A stretch of 31,992 nucleotides of DNA from Chromera velia (taxonomy: Eukaryota; Sar; Chromeraceae), in assembly GCA_018398765.1 (NCBI GenBank), contig JAHBMJ010001352.1:1-31992 (forward strand). Direction: 5' to 3'. Below the pieces are notes generated by a model, which was not told the origin of the DNA, did not search any database, and worked only from the letters and a program-made list of their open reading frames with translations. The stretch's first letter is position 1. Every line of letters begins with the position of its first letter. Positions 29,343-31,992 of this stretch are shown piece by piece. The position numbers and the translations under genes were made by a program.

Positions 29343-31577
29343 TCAACGGAAGCCTGCTGCTGAGGGCCCTGTTCTGTAGCCCGACGAGGGGAAGGCTGCT
29401 GCATCGTCTTGTTGCAACCGCCTTGGCGGGGGCTGCTGATGCGGGTGCGGAGGGAGTCGGGATCCCCCTCCCCCTCCTCCCATGGCTGTGGAGGGCCCCG
29501 GCGGAAATGCGGCAGACACGGCAGTAGAAGCATGGGTCGAGGCTGGAGGTACAGTGGGGTGGAGGGGGTGGGGGTGTCCTCTGACCGGGTCGGGCTGCTT
29601 ATAGGGGAGAGGGGGAACTTCGTTGTGAGTATAATGGTGGTGTGCCTGTGTGTGGCTCTGGAGGGCGTTAGGAGGGAGAGCTTGGGGAGCGCTCTGCTGA
29701 AGATGCACGCTGCTTCCGGTGGGCTGGGAATACTGGGGGGGCGGTTGAGAAGAATAGTGGGAGTGGGAGTACTGCGGGGGCCCTCCAAGACTGTCGTTGG
29801 GGGGAACCTGCTGCTGGGAGAATGCGGATCCGGGTTCGGGTCGAGGGGGGTTGCTCGGGGGGTTCATCGAGTGCATGGGCTGTTGCACGTCTGCAGGGGG
29901 GGCGGCTGAGTAGGGAGGCACTCCGGTTGCATGAGAATCAATGCTGCCCATGGGGGGCAGTTTCTGAACAGCACCTTGTTGCTGAAGGGGCGAAGGGGAG
30001 GGTTCAGGAGCGGGCAGCGGGAGGTGACCCTGGGGTGCGGTGGTACGTGGATCGAAACGATGGGCAGCAGGGGGAGGGAACGCATTCGAATACTGAGGGG
30101 CGCCGTGTACCTGTCCCTCACTCGGAGTAGCACTGGCGAGTGCCATTGAGGGCTCCATTGGGGGGGGCATGGTTGGGCGGGATGGGGCGTAGAATATGTC
30201 TTCCTCCTGCCGTGCTTGGAGGACAAAATGCGTTGAGTGGAGAGCTCCGGGCGGTCGCTGTGGAGGCTGTGTCACCGGCCTGTCGAAGGGCTGAAGAGCA
30301 ACAGCCGCAGAACCACGGTCAGAAAATGCAGCCAGCTGCTCAGTGGTGGTGTGGGGGTAGAGATGGGAAGGGACTGTCGGCACTCCGTGCTGCTGTTGCT
30401 GTTGCTGATGGTGTTGCGCGTCGATGGAGCGAGGGGGGGCGCCGAGAAGGACACCCGGCTGGCCCGACAGAGGCGCGCCTCCTTCGTTGTAGTATCGGTA
30501 GGGGGGCAGTGCCTGATCCTTGGATTGAACGGGAGCGGGATAGGCAGGGAGGATATCTTGGGGGGGGGCTTGAGCTTGAGGTTCTTTAGGAAGGGCTTGG
30601 CGAGCTCCGACATTGGACTGCTGAACGGGATAGGGGGGGAAAGGGTCTGGGGGGCTGGCTGCAGCTGGAGGACCGTTAGGCATCGTGTGAGAGGCGTTGA
30701 AGGAGTTTGGCGTGGTAGCGGGAACGGGGGGGAAAGGGTTGTGGGTGGGGGGTTTGCGCACGTTTGCTGGGGCGCTGGGGGGGAATTGGTGCTGAGACAG
30801 CGCAGTTGTGTTCACGGGTGGTGCGATGGGTGGGAAGGGATTGTGGTCGAGTGTCGGATCTGTGGTTGGTCGGTAGTTTTGTTGGTGGGGTGTGGCAGTA
30901 GATGGTGTGGGATTCGAGTGGAGCGGTCTCTGCGAATGAGGAAGGTGATGGTGTTGTACGCTTTGGTGGGAAGGCGACTCGTAAGGAGGGGGTTGAAGAT
31001 TGGGATCCAGGGCAGCACGCAGCTCTATTGGCTGTTGCTGCGGCTGCTTGGGCTGGAGTGGGTTGGGGTTTACGGGAGGAACAATAGGCTGATAACCTGG
31101 GCGGGCGGCATGGGACGTGGGTTGTTCTTGCATGGGTTCTGTCTGGATTGAGACAGAGACTAGAGTCAATCCTCCACCTGCCTGTGTGTAGACAGAATGA
31201 ACCTCTTGCTGCGTCTGCTGTGCCTGAAAGGTGGTTTGGACAACAGCGGTTTGAGTCTCTGTAGTTCGTGAAGGGGGGGGGGCTGTGTCGGAGATGCGTG
31301 AAGCGGGAGGATCGGAAAGCGCAAGTGAGAGGGCTGGGAAGGGATTCTGTTGACTGCTGTCAGCGGCAGTCTCCGAAGACGATGCCCAGAGAGAGTTCGA
31401 GACTGTCCTGCTGCACGACTCAGCAGGTGCAGACACCTCATCGGCGGTCTGCTTCTCCAGAGCCTGCCTCTTCACAAGTGCTGTTTGTATGGCTTGCTGT
31501 TGAATTTGGTCTCTAATTTTCGAATCCAGAGCCCGAAGAGAGGGGGGACAGTGCTTGACTTCGGAAGATTTGACCAT
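29343..31577 (-). CDS. Pro/Gln-rich low-complexity protein with NPF and PPxY motifs, function unknown
   Basis: An open frame of 744 codons runs from ATG at 31577 to TGA at 29343. The first about 50 residues could form a helix (LDSKIRDQIQQQAIQTALVKRQALEKQ). The rest is disordered in character, rich in Pro, Gln, Ser and His, with a polyglutamine stretch (about 30385-30410) and a glycine run near the C terminus. NPFPA (about 31335) and two HNPFPP (about 30737 and 30838) are NPF motifs, known ligands of EH domains in endocytosis; PPPYES, PPYPV-like and PPYRYY segments could bind WW domains. I recognise no folded domain. The frame stays open to 31670 and a possible acceptor (GTCAG, exon start 31580) lies just upstream. 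It does not match the TGCAG rule seen elsewhere, so I chose the ATG, but the 5' end could lie beyond the window. Confidence 0.65.
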   Translation of the reverse strand: MVKSSEVKHCPPSLRALDSKIRDQIQQQAIQTALVKRQALEKQTADEVSAPAESCSRTVSNSLWASSSETAADSSQQNPFPALSLALSDPPASRISDTAPPPSRTTETQTAVVQTTFQAQQTQQEVHSVYTQAGGGLTLVSVSIQTEPMQEQPTSHAARPGYQPIVPPVNPNPLQPKQPQQQPIELRAALDPNLQPPPYESPSHQSVQHHHLPHSQRPLHSNPTPSTATPHQQNYRPTTDPTLDHNPFPPIAPPVNTTALSQHQFPPSAPANVRKPPTHNPFPPVPATTPNSFNASHTMPNGPPAAASPPDPFPPYPVQQSNVGARQALPKEPQAQAPPQDILPAYPAPVQSKDQALPPYRYYNEGGAPLSGQPGVLLGAPPRSIDAQHHQQQQQQHGVPTVPSHLYPHTTTEQLAAFSDRGSAAVALQPFDRPVTQPPQRPPGALHSTHFVLQARQEEDIFYAPSRPTMPPPMEPSMALASATPSEGQVHGAPQYSNAFPPPAAHRFDPRTTAPQGHLPLPAPEPSPSPLQQQGAVQKLPPMGSIDSHATGVPPYSAAPPADVQQPMHSMNPPSNPPRPEPGSAFSQQQVPPNDSLGGPPQYSHSHYSSQPPPQYSQPTGSSVHLQQSAPQALPPNALQSHTQAHHHYTHNEVPPLPYKQPDPVRGHPHPLHPTVPPASTHASTAVSAAFPPGPSTAMGGGGGGSRLPPHPHQQPPPRRLQQDDAAAFPSSGYRTGPSAAGFR

Positions 31578-31992
31578 CACCTGACACACCGAGAAAGAGA
31601 GGGCAAAGCAGAAACAAAGACACACACGGGAGGAGGAGCAAAGAGAGAAGAGGTTGATCAGGACATGCAAAGTAAGCCTGGCGGCGTGGCTCTTTCAAGG
31701 GGGTGTTCCTCCCATCTCAGTAACCTGGCTCGCTGGCTGGCTGGCTGGCGGACTCTTGAGGCCGTCCCAAGACCGACCCTTCATTCACTTTCTTTTTCGG
31801 AACGAAGCAAGGGAGGGTACCAGTGGCAGGAATGAATACTGAAGTAAGAAAAGGCACAGACAGTACCCCCGAGAAAAGGACCTAAGTAGAAAAAGAGAAT
31901 TATGAGATTCGGAATGAACGGCAGACTTGGAGAAAAAAAATGAACAGGGACAGGGACAGCGGAGAAAGGGGAGGGGGAGAGAGAGAGAGAGA
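31578..31992. other. 5' flank or intron of the Pro/Gln-rich gene
   Basis: No coding sequence is recognisable. It contains a GGCT repeat (about 31726-31747) and is purine-rich on the + strand towards the end, closing with (GA)n. It is either promoter or intron of the minus-strand gene. Confidence 0.45.

Noticed and set aside
1-31992. tRNA, rRNA and CRISPR features
   Set aside because: No cloverleaf with intact arms, no rRNA-like conserved stretch, and no spaced direct-repeat array was seen. All tandem repeats are microsatellites or minisatellites.

Overview
This window is nuclear DNA from a eukaryote. Genes are split by introns, splice sites are almost all GT...TGCAG, non-coding DNA is full of microsatellites, and there are transposons of eukaryotic type. 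A BBSome subunit (BBS5) implies a lineage that makes a cilium or flagellum at some stage, and an ERG4-type sterol reductase implies a sterol-making or sterol-modifying cell. Together with the intron and repeat style this suggests a protist, perhaps an alveolate such as a chromerid alga. The species is inference; the families are read from the sequence.

Layout: 1-1693 holds the 3' end of a type II Na+/phosphate cotransporter (SLC34 family, + strand, three exons). 1694-4636 is non-coding with microsatellites and a 38-bp tandem repeat. 4645-15000 is an AT-rich transposon island. In it a degenerate Ty1/copia retrotransposon (4804-10778, minus strand, 232-bp LTRs, 5-bp target duplication) sits inside a short hAT-like element (4645-10970, 8-bp target duplication). 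A second short hAT-like element (11039-12349) has itself been split by a longer one (11253-12298) carrying an acidic ORF. Two more short terminal-inverted-repeat elements follow at 14400-14650 and 14709-14941.

From 16.3 to 26.5 kb the window is genic: an ERG4/ERG24-family sterol reductase (minus, 3 exons, 468 aa), a divergent promoter region with two dyads, BBS5 (+, 9 exons, about 394 aa, N terminus fit for myristoylation), and a 100-residue RING-finger protein (+, 5 exons). 27.7-29.2 kb is a second AT-rich island with another short transposon (28289-28592). The window closes with a minus-strand gene for a Pro/Gln-rich protein with NPF and PPxY motifs (29343-31577), whose 5' end is uncertain.

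The genes do not form an operon-like unit and share no obvious pathway. The main points of interest are the nested transposon stack, a family of hAT-like elements with a shared core but different ends, a copia polyprotein that keeps one frame across 5.4 kb yet carries 11 in-frame stops, a skewed 5' splice-site consensus (pyrimidine common at +3), a possibly lipid-anchored BBS5, and a minimal RING protein.
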